DNA of 64,000 nucleotides from Umbelopsis isabellina (GCA_016758905.1 JAEPQZ010000010.1:248001-312000), one strand, 5' to 3'; positions 1 through 12,872 are shown, numbered from the stretch's first letter. The notes: generated by a model not told the origin, from the sequence alone. Made by a program: numbers and translations.

Positions 1-2000
1 CATAGCATCGTTCCGAATGCTTACCTGCACGTAAATTCAGGCCAACTTTCAAGTAACCAACGAGGTTTTCTGAACATAGCTGCAATATAGCGTTCAATAA
101 ACAACATTCAGCCTTAATAACATGAGCACGTAAGGCTCCGTTGGATATAAACGATGAATTGGTGTTCTTTTCCTCTTTACTGAGAGGAGGGGTATTTGTG
201 GGCATGCCTGTGGTATTACTTCCCATCAAGTTTGAAAAATAATGTGACACGGTATCTTTGAATGGCTTCTTTGCCTGAGCAGCTTCAATTTGAGCATTAG
301 CAAATCTTGCAGCCTGGTTCAATGTATCCATAGCAATCTTCATATCGGTTTCGCTGAAAGTCTATACCAAGCAAAGGTTAGCACTATAGTATTGCCCAAT
401 AAGGAGGTGAAAGAAAAGGCGCTTTTACCATAATTGCTAAATCGAGTATAGATCATAGTGTGGATTTTCTTGGTTACTATCAACCTCGAGTGTGCCCAAA
501 AACATGTTCCAATTTTCCATACCTTTAATAAACGCCATGGCTCCTAATCCAAGTGCATACAAGGGATCACTGTATAACATGTTGGTTAATTGTGCCTTCA
601 CTTGCCATTGTGGAGTTCTCATACTCACTCGTTAGCTTTGGTCTCAAAAAGTGCTTTAGCCTTCATAAACTTGTTGTTGAAAAAGAGTGACATTGCCGTA
701 TGCATATCAGCATCTTAATATAGTATAAGGTTAGGCATGATTAGTGATGAGGGTTGGTTTGATACAAACAGAGCTATCACATACCATAATCTTCTTGTTC
801 TCGAGGATTCAAGAAATTGGGACGGATTGCCTTCAAGTCGATAGGCTTCAAAGCAAATGTAGTGCTGCTTGATCCTTCTTGTTCAAAAGTAGCGTCTTCA
901 ATCTCACGACGGAACTGTTGATCAGCATGAGATGGCTCAATACCAGGAGTTGGAGGGCTCATATACTCTGCCATATTGTGCTCTTCTAAGCTATGATCCT
1001 TGCCGCTTTCCACTCCAGCCATCACACCACCGAAAGCATCAGCTGAAGATGCTGGAATGACTGATGCGTGGGTTGTTGGCGCATGATCTAATTTAGGCGC
1101 TGGAACGTCTATTAACGCCTCCGCCGTATCGATTTTGGGAGTTTCTTCGTTAATGGCATCGGGGACTGGCGAGCTTGGTTCACTTACAATAGCTGCAACT
1201 GCTTGGGGTTCGGATGTCACAACAGGCTCATTTTCCAGTTCCTTTACACTTTCTGGTGCGTCTGCTTGAGTTGCTTGAGTTGGCATAGGTTCAACTATAT
1301 CCTTCTTGTCATTCACTTCAGCCTTAGAAGCCTCATCATCATTTATAGCAGTAGAAGCAGTAGCAGGCTCTTTCTTGTCATCACTAGCAACTGCCTCGGT
1401 AGTTGCATCTGCTTTCTCTTCTGATTTGACTTCAGGTTCAGCTTGGGGAGTCTCAGCCACCTTATCGTCTGCCTTATTGTCCTCTACTTTATCAGCCTTT
1501 GCGTTTTCAGGTGCTTCCTCCGCCTTTGTTTCAGGTTGAGACTGTTCTTGGATCACAAACTGACTTTCGTCAAGGGAGGGTATCGGTGGTGTTGGAAAGG
1601 CGGGCAATTCACCATCATCATCATCATCATCCAAATTCTCATCCTCCTCCGCTACCTTTCCTAGGTTCTTTTGACGTTCCTTTTCTTCTTGTTCATTGAT
1701 AGAGTCCCTTAAAGCACTAAGAACAAAGGAGAGTTCGCGAGGCTTTGGCTTCTCTTCAGCAGGAGGAGGAGTGACTACTGCGGAAGCAGGTGATTCGCTC
1801 TTAGGTGCTACTGTAGTAGTTTGCTTGGCTTGCTGTGGATTTTGAGCAATGTTGTTACTTGCTTTTGCCTTTGGTGATTTGAGAGCACCACCAGGCTTTA
1901 TTGCAATGTTCCTCCATCCCGTGCTAACTTTTTTGTTACTGCCCTGAGAACCAATAGATGAGTTTGATTTCGAGGTTAAAGGATTAGAACCTTTTGCCAT
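1..2000 (-). CDS. Iml2/TTC39-family TPR protein (3' part beyond window edge)
   Basis: Outer-membrane/lipid-droplet-associated TPR protein of the Iml2 (yeast inclusion-body clearance) / TTC39 family; the family name is established, its role here inferred. The first exon (785-2000) encodes about 405 residues of low-complexity, acidic S/P/A/E-rich sequence, much longer than usual for the family's N-terminus. It is followed by the conserved start of the family domain, e.g. DADMHTAMSLFFNNKF and LRAHVIKAECCLLNAILQL. Exons by splice and frame: 785-2000, 629-713, 523-569, 429-436 and 25-361. The 8-nt exon 429-436 is needed to keep frame and restores the conserved AFIKAIMTF stretch. A GTAAGC donor at 24-19 shows the gene continues past the left edge. 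Start chosen at the ATG at 2000, the first in a long open frame. Family call is firm; the very long N-terminus is unusual. Confidence 0.82.
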
Positions 2001-2139
2001 TGTGATTTATACAAGGATTGGAAGAAGGGACAAAAGGTCTAAGTAGTACGATGAACAATTGATGAAAGATGGGGGAGAGGGGAAGATTCTGGACTCTATG
2101 CGTATTAAGGGAATTTCTCGATTTCCTACGTTGCACCAA

Positions 2140-3012
2140 CTATGTGGAGGCGCTCTCTTGTTCTCTCATCACATCTTCTATCACCGTTTGTGCTCTTTCT
2201 AGCTTACTGATACTGGATGGTAATCGCTTATGACATATGATGGTTAATAGATGTAATATATATGATGTTTTTCTTACGTTTCTTTCAAATTACCTGCTTC
2301 AATTTCGCTAGCTGCTGAATGCCTGCTTCATATGCATGTGATATTTCCACTAGATTTCCTGGGATTTCGAGGTCTATTATATAAAGTTCTAGCCAACCAA
2401 AAATCACTGCTAAACAATGCACATTTGCACTTGCCTGGATGATCCGTTATTTCTTGACTATCTTCAAAGCTTATTCGGTCGGCAAGTGTAGATTGTCGCC
2501 TAATAGCATCCTCCATTAATGGTGTGATCTGGGCTGGTATCCATTTTCGCTTGCGAATAACTCTCTCCTCTAATTCCTTGGCTTTCCTCTCTGCACTTTC
2601 AGCTTGAAGTTTCAATGCCTCATTTACTGGTTCAACCTCTAAATCAAATACAGTTTTGAGTAGCTGTTAATTATGCAAAGTCTACCCTCGGATATTGCAG
2701 TGTGTGCTCACCTTCCTGATTCTGTATAGCTTCTTGGTAGCTTTGTCCGTTAATCTCTATACCATTACTAGCCATACCGAAAACGTCTTTGACCCACTAT
2801 AGCCTGCTTAGAACAATTGGATTGAAAGCTCTTACATAGATGTGCACAATTCTTACTTGATTCATTAACTCTCGAACTTGACTCTGAGTTTCCTCATCAA
2901 GGGAGCTATTTGTGAAATGCTGAGAAGTGGCCATGTCGGTGGCATCTTGTAACTGATTGACTAGAAAATGTATGTCTTCTTTACTGTCTGTTTGTATCTT
3001 CTGGGTATCCAT
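2140..3012 (-). CDS. Mis14/NSL1-like kinetochore protein (Mis12/MIND complex)
   Basis: Predicted subunit of the Mis12/MIND complex that links centromeric chromatin to the Ndc80 microtubule coupler. Five exons give an uninterrupted 186-residue protein: 2857-3012, 2712-2796, 2435-2638, 2294-2322 (29 nt) and 2140-2226. It is mostly helical and charged, with the family landmarks VEPVNEALKLQAESAE (coiled coil), a basic RVIRKRKWIP patch and a C-terminal LPSSISKLERAQTVIEDV segment. The third intron (2323-2434) has a GC donor (AG|GCAAGT). The family is very divergent, so the assignment rests on layout and the central coiled coil rather than strong identity; another small coiled-coil kinetochore protein is possible. 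Shares a 148-bp promoter containing two ACGCGT boxes with the divergent TRM61 gene, which fits cell-cycle control. Confidence 0.68.
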
Positions 3013-3160
3013 AGTAAAGCAGCCCTATCTCCAAATCGCGACAACGCGTGCGCAGGTTATAAAATTGTCCCAACGCGTCTCAGCGTGACGTGCAAATTTT
3101 GCGCACGGCCATGATCCATAAAAAAAAAAAGCTTCAGATCTAAGATTGCCGACTTCAAAC
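3013..3160. promoter_or_regulatory. Bidirectional promoter with two MluI cell-cycle boxes
   Basis: The 148 bp between the start codons of the Mis14-like gene and TRM61 contain ACGCGT at 3044-3049 and again at 3073-3078, plus a TGACGTG motif just beyond. ACGCGT is the MCB element bound by MBF (Mbp1/Swi6) in ascomycete G1/S promoters. Two perfect copies 29 bp apart are directly visible; their function here is inferred. Confidence 0.5.
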
Positions 3161-4513
<1,353 letters not shown>

Positions 4514-4593
4514 AATTATAATTTAGAGCCCAGTCAATCAATGTCCCTGAGTGATCGCTGCTCTCGAAATATTACTTTCATCTCCACCGTCCC

Positions 4594-7500
4594 ATGTTCC
4601 TGCAAAAGTTATTGAGTGGTAGAAATAACTTGAACAAGTCAAAGCATGAGCTGTTGATGGACGCATGGACATCCGTGCAGCGTTATTACGAGACTGCTTC
4701 GGATCCACTAAAAGACGCCATCGAACTGACTCCCATCCCGACATGTCTGCAAAATATCGTTAAGCTGATCCAATCCGAGGAATTCGACTATCAACGCGCC
4801 AACGATAACCTAGCTACGGGCCCTTGCTTGGAATATGTACTTCAATCTCGCGTACTGGAAGAACTGGTCGAGTTCGCTAAAGTTGACGTAAATATCCTCG
4901 ATTTGATCATTTTTCTTAACTATTATTATGCAAGAGTAACCTATACACCAAACTAATCATATTGCTATATCTATTTAACAGACCCCGTACGGCATGCGAG
5001 TCCACTGTCTTCGTTTCTTTACTAGTTTGATCACCAATGTTCATGCCCAAATACTTCCAGAGCGCGCCGTTCATGTTCCGTTACAGAAGATCATACAATC
5101 ATGCCATCGGCTTATCTCACATCATCATGAACAACTGGCGCAGGGCCTGGAGTGCTCCGAAGAACGCCATAATGCAATAGCCGAATTATCCCTCGAGCTT
5201 GTTCGATTGATCCATGCCGTTTTTGCTCATTTCAAAGGTTCCAATGCAGCTTTAATGGATTTATTCTTTGAAAGAGGCTGGTGCAGAGGCTTAGGAGAAA
5301 AGGTCTGGCGAAATAATAGGAACAACTCAAAATCTAGACACCGACGGAGGGAGAGTGTAGATGACAAGATTGCGTGGAATGTTTTTTTGATGCCTAGGTT
5401 TGATATGTTCACCTATCTCCTCGATTACATGAATATCCCTGGTGAAACCAGCGAGATTGCTAGAGAAGCTATCTTGTTTGCTTTGAGACTATTGGATGGC
5501 GACCCTGAATATGTTTGTTATGTTATTGAATATTCAGGACTTTGTGAGGTTATGGTGAGTAATGTAGTCATAATGTATGGCCTCAGGCACACAAATACTC
5601 ATCCTCATAATGCTTCAGGCTGAACGACTCGCTCTGCTTTTTGTATCTTTGCCAAAAACTGTTGGATCATTCACTATTTCACCAACGTCACGTCCAGTCC
5701 CAGTACGTCCACCACAACGCAGAGTGCATTTTGCTGTACCGGCCGTCGTTGCGTCCAATAGCCTTGCTGTGGCAGCTAGTGCACATCATAGTTTCATCAA
5801 AAAGCGCAGGAAGCGGAGCCCTTTTGATGCCGACTTTGTCAGATCTCTGGACATGATGGCGGATGGAGAGCGCATAGTAGACGAGTTTTATAGCTTCTGG
5901 GAGTTACTTAACGATATGGCACGCGTTGGGGATAAAAGATTGACAACAGCTTTGATAGCACAGTTAACTACAACGTTCTGGCATCCCATTATCTGTACAG
6001 CACTTGGTTCGAGCTTTCCAGACCTGGCAATTGCGACCACAAAGTACACTACAGAAATGATCAAATCCCTAACCGATCAAATGCTGTTACAGTCGTTTTT
6101 GGTAGTTTTGATCGGAGAAAGAGGTGGTGTCGGTAAAGATTTAGAACCAGAGACTCCTCCAAGGATAGTTGATGATCATGAAGTTTCGGATCAGTCTGCA
6201 GATGAATCGACAGATAAAGTCACAAGTACACCATCCACAGCAGAAGAAGAGATTACACTTCGGACATTGTTGATCATACGTATTCATGAAGAACCTGAAT
6301 TACTCTCACTATGTACATTACGACTTTTCGATACCATTTTAGAAACCTATAACCAATTTGCCGTCTACAATTTGGTCCTGAGAAACTATCTGGACATAAC
6401 TGCTGATGGTAAATACAAAGATGAGGAAGCTATGAATACATCTAAGACCATCAAGGAAAATGGCGAGGACAAATCTGTCGCCAGCCACGAACAAGCAAAA
6501 GATCAGAAGTTTGAAGATGGTAGCGAAGAAGAAGAAGAAGGTGATGGTGATGATGATGACGATACTCCTCTAGCTAAGACTAGTAATGCAAAGCAACAAA
6601 ACGAGAAGGATGGCAAAGTGCGCTGGTTGGTGGAAAGGTAAGCTTGAGAGACATTCGTACTGACGAAACTATTTATTAACTTCTTCATGAACAGAATTCT
6701 TTCCTTATTGCCTCTAGAAGACGAGCTTGAAAGAATGAAGTCACCGCCAATGTCAAGTGTGCTGAGTGCTGAACAAAATAACAGTTATATGAGGCCTAGC
6801 CAGGAGAGCACAAATGAAAAATCGTCTAGTCTCAATGGAGATGCCAATAGTTTTGTGGACAGTGTGCATAGCAGTACATCTGGAACCGCTTCACTCATGG
6901 TACCAGGCAATAGCTATGATGATTACTTTGTGGAAGCCCAAGAAAGACTGCAGTATGGACTTTTAGCACGCAATTTTTGGGTTGCTCCATATCCTCCAGT
7001 GAAGACTTGGCTTGATCGGGACAGAGAGTTGGAAGACCTTCGTGGTAGACCAAAACGAAAAAGCATGAATCTCACTCAGGAGACCTTGATTGAGGAAGAA
7101 GAGCCATCGGATGAGCAACAAAGAGCAAATGGAAACATTTACAGTAACAAGGACGAGGAGCAACCGCCAACTGCCGGACATTACGAAGGCTTATTCCTCT
7201 CGACCTTATTCGATGAATTTGCCAAAATTCTCGAAGCTAGTCTAGAACGCAACCTGGTCATTACTAGCATACTTTCCAAGATAGTTGGAATCGTCGATCG
7301 AAGAATCGAAGGTGTTCTCTGTGACTGGAGGGCTATTCGACAGGGCGAAGATGGTGCTTATTACGGAGGAGTTTGGACACTCGCAAGTGGTCGAGGAAAT
7401 CGCAGAAGTCTTTATGCTATGCTAGAACAGGTATGTAAACAAGAATTAGCATGTTATTACACAAGCGTTTCTTAACCCAATATTGTGTAGATTACGTTCG

Positions 7501-8213
7501 AGGCTTTAAGGCGAGCGCAAGTTGTTCCCAACTTTGAAACTAGAATATCGATAGCCAAGCGACGTGGATTGACGACAGCACAAATACCTTCAGCTCCTCC
7601 AAAGATGAAGGAGTCAAAATCTCTTTTAAGGAGTGGCTCTGGCATATTGAGTGGCCGAAAGTCTGATCTGACTCGACGACCAAGTTTGTCTCAGTTAGTG
7701 TTCAAGGGCTCGTCTCACTCAACAGACCCTGTTCCTCCTGTTCCTCAACCTGTGCCGAGCATGTCTACTTCCGTGTTACAGGACAAGTCAAAATCAAGCT
7801 CATCAAATACAGCTATGCCACCACCTTTGCCCACCAACGCTTCGTCCAGCTTTTTCCAACAATCACAAAGAGCCAACTTCACTCCAGTGACCATGACTAA
7901 TCCATTTGCAAAGCTGTCCCATTTTGTTAACGCGTACATTGTTTTACAAGAATTCTGTAAGGAAGTAGCTGCTGCGGCTCTGGTGCTACACTCGACTACT
8001 TTTGCAGAACGCGAGCTTACTCCAATTCAACAAGTCGAATGGCTTGAAGAATCAGAATATGTCAGCAGCTTTGAGAAGGCGAGAAATCGTATGTCTGTGT
8101 TATCTGTTCAGGATTGGAGAGGTGTAGATGATCCCGATCAAGAAGAGAGAAGTTTAGAAGCCATGGGACTTGGTGGTCCTGTGGGTGGATTGGTTGCCTC
8201 AAATCAATGGTAA
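4594..8213 (+). CDS. FHIP (RAI16-like) subunit of the FTS-Hook-FHIP dynein adaptor complex
   Basis: Homologue of FHIP/FAM160 and Aspergillus FhipA, which join Hook and FTS to tether early endosomes to dynein for transport on microtubules. Five exons (4594-4887, 4982-5554, 5619-6637, 6695-7430, 7491-8213) give 1,114 residues. The RAI16-like helical domain runs through the N-terminal half (FLQKLLSGR start, TPYGMRVHCLRFFTSL, FLPRFDMF-like helices). It is interrupted by acidic low-complexity inserts near residues 490-620 and 720-760. The C-terminal third has an S/P-rich linker and a final conserved helical block, FVNAYIVLQEFCKEVAAAAL. The start at 4594 gives the expected family N-terminus. Tandem with TRM61, 80 bp downstream of its stop, suggesting a very short shared spacer. 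Confidence 0.88.
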
Positions 8214-8397
8214 TCCAAAAAGATATACTTAGAGATATATCCAAGAAGTGCCAACATTCATTGTATGTATTATAATAAAAAACAGTTATAATTTCATTTG
8301 CCAAATGGCAAAATAAGCAAATTTAAAAGTATGCAAATAACAAAGCATTATTGTATTAGTGTCACAGCACTGCGTAGTATTCAACGATATTATACAG

Positions 8398-9781
8398 CTA
8401 TTTTGTTTTTAAATGAGAGATAAGGATTCCTGTAGCAACTCCAACATTCAAGCTATCTACAGAACCAGGTCGATCATCCTGTTGCAATCTATCGATACCT
8501 AAAAAGCTATCACAAACAGCTTGTACGTTCCGACGAAGGCCAGTGCCTTCATTGCCGAGAACAAGTATTCGCGGTTGGTTCACGTTTATGAGACTCTCTG
8601 AGGTGTGTAAAGAAGACAAGCTTTGGTGATTTCCCTCAGAGGCATCTTTTGCATCCCGGCCAGCAGCCCCAATGACTTGCCACCCATTAGCTTTTGAGTT
8701 CTACAATACAAGTATGAGTTAAGCTTTGCAATATGCGAAGCCATATCAATCATAATGATCAAAAATCGTTACCTTCAGTAATTTTGGCAGTTGTGAAGCT
8801 GAATATATGTCCATGCATTCTAAAGCGCCAGCGCTTACCCGAGAAACAACGCCGCTCAAGGGAGCGCTATTCTTTGTACAAACTACTATTCCGTCTACTG
8901 CAAAGAAGTAGGCAGTTCTGCGGAGCCTTTTTAGCAACTGAGACCGCATTGCTTTTCATATTTTGCCTGAACGTACCTGATAATAGATCCGAGATTCTAA
9001 AAGTATAGATATATTGATATATCAGTATAAGAGCTGTGAAAGCATTTGAAGTAGCTCTTTTCAAGAGCATGGAAGAAATATACCTGAGGATCCTGTATCT
9101 CATCGAGTGCAATCCACAATGGCGCCGTGCCATTCCCGCTATAGTATGAAAGTTCGTTATTTCCAATTCACTGCAAAATGATCAAATTCTTTCATTGCAA
9201 CTGACCTTTTGTCGCTCACCTCTGGCAGGGAAGTTATATCTGTAGTTTTCAGCGGATTTGTTCGCAACACAACACCCTAGCTCATATAATTAGCAAAAAC
9301 AGGTCACTAAGCAATACTTTAAAGGCACATACCTGATGTGGTCGGTTGTCCGTCAAATTGTTCAGTTCTCCTTTGTCTGTCATTATGATTGGGATGTCTT
9401 TTTGCGCTGCCAATCTGGATATGTCGTCAAGTAAGGTCCTGACAAGACAAATTGAGTAAATGATTACATTGATACGATATTTATCCAATTGAACACATAC
9501 TGGTCCTTCATTTGGCTCTTATTGACGCCGAACTTATCCCTTCTTTGCAAAAATAGTTTCTGCGGTCGTCTTCTTTTGTTCTGCAGGGCTAGTAGTACAC
9601 TGGTAAGTCCGTATAAGTGGTCAGGAGGTATGGCTAGGCGGGAGAAACTGGAGAGATCTGACGACGGAGGGCGATCCTGTGAGGCCCATCGAACTTGTGT
9701 ATTATGTCGCGTTGCGTAAAATGGAATAAAGGCATGTCGCTGAAGAGCACGAATTGCTCTGAAAGGCTGGATTCTGCTCAT
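8398..9781 (-). CDS. MRM1: Mitochondrial 2'-O-ribose rRNA methyltransferase (SpoU/TrmH family, MRM1)
   Basis: Mitochondrial large-subunit rRNA 2'-O-methyltransferase of the SPOUT class (yeast Mrm1 methylates Gm2270 of 21S rRNA with SAM). Seven exons give 326 residues: 9501-9781, 9333-9438, 9206-9276, 9084-9138, 8977-8996 (only 20 nt), 8773-8917 and 8398-8700. The N-terminus is basic and hydroxylated without acids (MSRIQPFRAIRALQRHAF), a typical matrix-targeting sequence. The three SpoU motifs are all present: motif 1 NLGSIIRTAYFFAVDG, motif 2 VLGNEGTGLRRNV and motif 3 DSLNVGVATGILISHL. The first half of motif 1 is coded by the 20-nt exon. Every junction is in frame and uses GT-AG. Converges with the FHIP gene, 184 bp apart. 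Confidence 0.93.
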
Positions 9782-12218
9782 GTTGGCTCCTTAAAGACAG
9801 ATCTCGCCGATAACTTTTTTGGACCTGAATATGGAAAATGGTCACAATGAGCAGACGGATTTTCTGCCCTGTCAACTAGCTAAGTGACTTGCAAATCATT
9901 TTGCGTTGCGGCATTCATTCGAAGAACCAATACCGTAAGTACAGCCTAGAATAACTTGTATGATGCAATGAATATGAACAAAACCCCGTGTGACAACTTA
10001 TTCAAACATAAAAATTTGCTTTTATAATAATGCATCGTCGTAGGAAATAGCATATCTGATCATAGAAAAGTCCATCGACTTTGGAAAGGGCGATATAATA
10101 TATGACACAAGCTCATAACAATATTTGAATGGTTTTTTCCACCCTATCGACAACATTTCAAATATCATCATTATAGTGGCTGTGAGTCTACTTCTCCAAG
10201 TTCAAACCAACCAAGAGTCGTTTTGCAGTCGCCACACCGCCTGGACTGATGTTTACTCGGTTTCCTATTACCTTCACTGGGTAGATACAGCGTTTGCCTA
10301 TCTCATTCTCCTCTTCGTTCCAACTTTATCATTTATATCTAATATTTAATATCTGTACGTGAAACGCAACCTGTTTTTGATGATAAAACGAAAACTAAAA
10401 TTGTAATTTCGAAAAAAGTTCTGCAATCACAGTAAAAATGATACAATGCAACTGAATAGATTGTAAAAATCGGAACTGTAGCATGGCGCGAGCTCCGCTC
10501 AGTCAAAAAATGTACAAGGAACAGGGACATTGACTTCGTTAAGCATCAACGTGTCAGTCTCATCAATCAAACCTAAAAAGTCATAAATTTTGCACAAGAC
10601 TAGTTAAGTACGTCAAAGCATATGGTATGCTCATATCGCATTATTGAGATATTGCGCACAGAACGGACGGATAATATCTCTAGCAACGAAATGCGGTTCT
10701 CAACAAGAGCACAGATTTGGGGCAAAGAGTTGTCAATGCCTTGGAGAGCAGCAGTGAGATCAAAACAAATGGCGCGGAAAAGCTGTGGCCGCCACACATA
10801 ATTGGATAAACCTTTGCTAAGTGGCACAAATAGGTAATTTTTTTTAATATGCATTTCATTTTGAAGGCTGAGTTAGCCAAAATTGGCTGCAAATGGTTGC
10901 TTTACATTGTACGAGCTGCTATTTTTGTGCTGAAAATACAAGAGAAATTGCCAGCTACATCTATCCACTCGCTATAGTCAACATTAAAAGACTTGGACCG
11001 AAGTGTACTTTGGTTCTATTAGTGAAGAGAGATGAGGCACGCGCGCCAGTGACACATATGGCTTTAAAGTCGCATTAAAATTTGTACTCAGAAGCGCGAT
11101 GTTGGCGCCTGTCTGGCGTGCTGAATTTTTGGTTTACGATCTCATTTGGGACTGATATGCAGGTTCACATTTTCGTAATAATTACCAACCGAACGTGGGC
11201 TTTATGGATCTGGAATTAGATCCTTGTCTCAACTTTGGAAGAGTTGTCAAATTCATATTTTGAATGCTCATGCCATGTCAGCAAGCAGTCAATGCCCCAA
11301 AATTCTTTCATGCTCCAGACACAAAGGTCTCACCTAGGCGTCAATCAATCTTTGTCGTTTTTCATTTATGCCGCCCACGAGGAGGGTAACCATAGTACAA
11401 AACGGCAAAATGCATGTATTAAAAATTACGTTTCTGTCATACTCTACATATGCGAGGTGGGGTCAAATAAAGCATCTGTCACATTTTGACAGTTCCGTGT
11501 CCCCATGATGTCCAATCGTTCGCAACAAACAAGATAAAAAAATAAATCAAGGTGTTCTGAATATTGAGATGCCATGAGGGTTTCATCGGTTCAAGCCATG
11601 ATTATGAAGCTTTGTTTGTTGTCAGCAAAAATGCAATGTGGTGTTCGGTGTCATCGAAATGCCAGAGTGTTGGTGCTTCAGTGGCGTATTAGAATCTTTA
11701 TGATTGGACCACACTAGCAAAGAAATCTGTCAAACTTCAATTGATGGAGTGGACGGGCTAATAACCGGGGAACCGTTTCGCAAAAAGAATTTTTGGACCG
11801 CTTTACTTGCCATTTGTGGGTGGCTTCCGCTGGACGCAAAATATAGATGTGTTCATGCAGCTTCAAGAAAATACATCGAAGGCTCATGTTTGAGTAAGCA
11901 GGGCGGCACCTAACCTGGCGTATTTTACAGCGCGTCGTCACACAAATATTAGCTTCGTTTGAAACGTTGATACTATTATACATCCTCTGTTCAGAGGGGG
12001 CAACAGAAAGTTAATAGTAAGCCCCAAAGATCCTGCGATCTATTCTGAGCATAGAGTGACAAGTGAACAGGAAAATTAGAAATCACCATTATGCTGAAAA
12101 TTGCCAAAAAATACAAGCGTGTCAAAATTGTGGCACCCTAATAAATATTCAACGAATTATTAGGAATTAAGTGTGTGGGCGATGAGCTTTTTTGTGTCAC
12201 TTGTATACAAAATATCGA
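9782..12218. other. Gene-poor AT-rich block
   Basis: About 2.4 kb upstream of MRM1 with no gene I can support. Open frames here are short (60-90 codons), overlap on both strands and lack splice-supported extensions or family motifs. The most protein-like is on the minus strand at 10600-10854 (84 codons, containing YVWRPQLFRAICFDL), which I cannot assign and which may be a gene remnant or chance. No terminal repeats, transposase motif or tRNA was seen. Confidence 0.5.
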
Positions 12219-12293
12219 CTATATAAGCAATTAAAAGTAGTCTTGTTTTATTTTTCCTTACTCTTACTTCTTTTCTGACAACACATCCTTAAT
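12219..12293 (+). promoter_or_regulatory. TATA box and pyrimidine-rich leader of the zinc-knuckle gene
   Basis: A TATA element, CTATATAAG (12219-12227), is followed by a T/C-rich stretch from about 12240 to 12280 with CTTACTCTTACTTC, then ATG at 12294. The TATA-to-ATG spacing of about 70 bp and the CT-rich start region resemble core promoters of well-expressed fungal genes. Predicted by eye only. Confidence 0.45.
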
Positions 12294-12565
12294 ATGAACT
12301 CTTGCTTCGAGGTATTTTGAAAAAAAAAAAATGCTCTTGACTGATAGTACATATGCTCTTCTCCGGATAACATGAAGCTCTAACTTGAATTAATTTTGTG
12401 GTTCCGTTCTGGCTGTTGTTCACAAATTGACAGATACTTCTTGCTACAAACTGCTCTTCCACTTCTCAATCCGAACAGCTCGTCAATGAAGTTCGCACAT
12501 GTAAATGCAATGTCTGTGGATCCTACTCTCATAAAACGCGAGACTGCCCAAAGCTTCACTCTTAA
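12294..12565 (+). CDS. Small CCHC zinc-knuckle protein (49 residues, two exons)
   Basis: Exon 12294-12311 (MNSCFE) and exon 12434-12565 join in phase 0 across a 122-nt intron with donor GTATTT, branch-like CTCTAAC and acceptor TTGACAG. They give 49 residues ending in a perfect zinc knuckle, CNVCGSYSHKTRDC (C-X2-C-X4-H-X4-C), then PKLHS and TAA. Zinc knuckles bind single-stranded nucleic acid in eukaryotic RNA-binding proteins and in Gag polyproteins; no other Gag- or Pol-like sequence or long terminal repeat was seen here. The function of this stand-alone peptide is unknown. Support comes from the canonical motif, the splice signals and the upstream TATA/CT-rich promoter. It sits alone at the edge of the gene-poor block, converging on the Lam gene, whose stop lies 307 bp away. 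Confidence 0.5.
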
Positions 12566-12872
12566 AAGACTCTGACAGGTTCTTCCGCCGTGACGCTCTC
12601 ATATACCCTTCGCCAACAAAGAACGCGCAAGGAACGGAACTCAAAAAAGATTTATCCAGGATACCCACGCACCACAAACAAAACATACATAGAAATAATC
12701 CTCCCAAATAGCAACCTGAATAAAATAAATCCAGGGCTGTTATACCAGCTGTCAACCTATTACACAATCTACGTATTTATTTGATTGAGATTCCGACAGT
12801 AGTACACAAAGTCGCCCAAAAACGGCTGGCAATACACAGATCGCAACACAAATAATAGGTGCAATAATTTTT
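12566..12872. other. Convergent 3' spacer
   Basis: 307 bp between the stop of the zinc-knuckle gene and the stop of the Lam gene on the other strand. AT-rich and probably the two 3' UTRs. Nothing else recognised. Confidence 0.4.

Noticed and set aside
1203-1699. Plus-strand frames, one with a poly-His run
   Set aside because: Antisense shadows of the acidic leader of the Iml2-like gene; the His run is the complement of the Asp codons.
8867-9166. 99-codon frame across the MRM1 introns
   Set aside because: It reads through two introns; the spliced model restores all SpoU motifs.
10600-10892. Two overlapping minus-strand frames (70 and 84 codons)
   Set aside because: No splice support, no recognised family; kept only as a remark in the gene-poor block.
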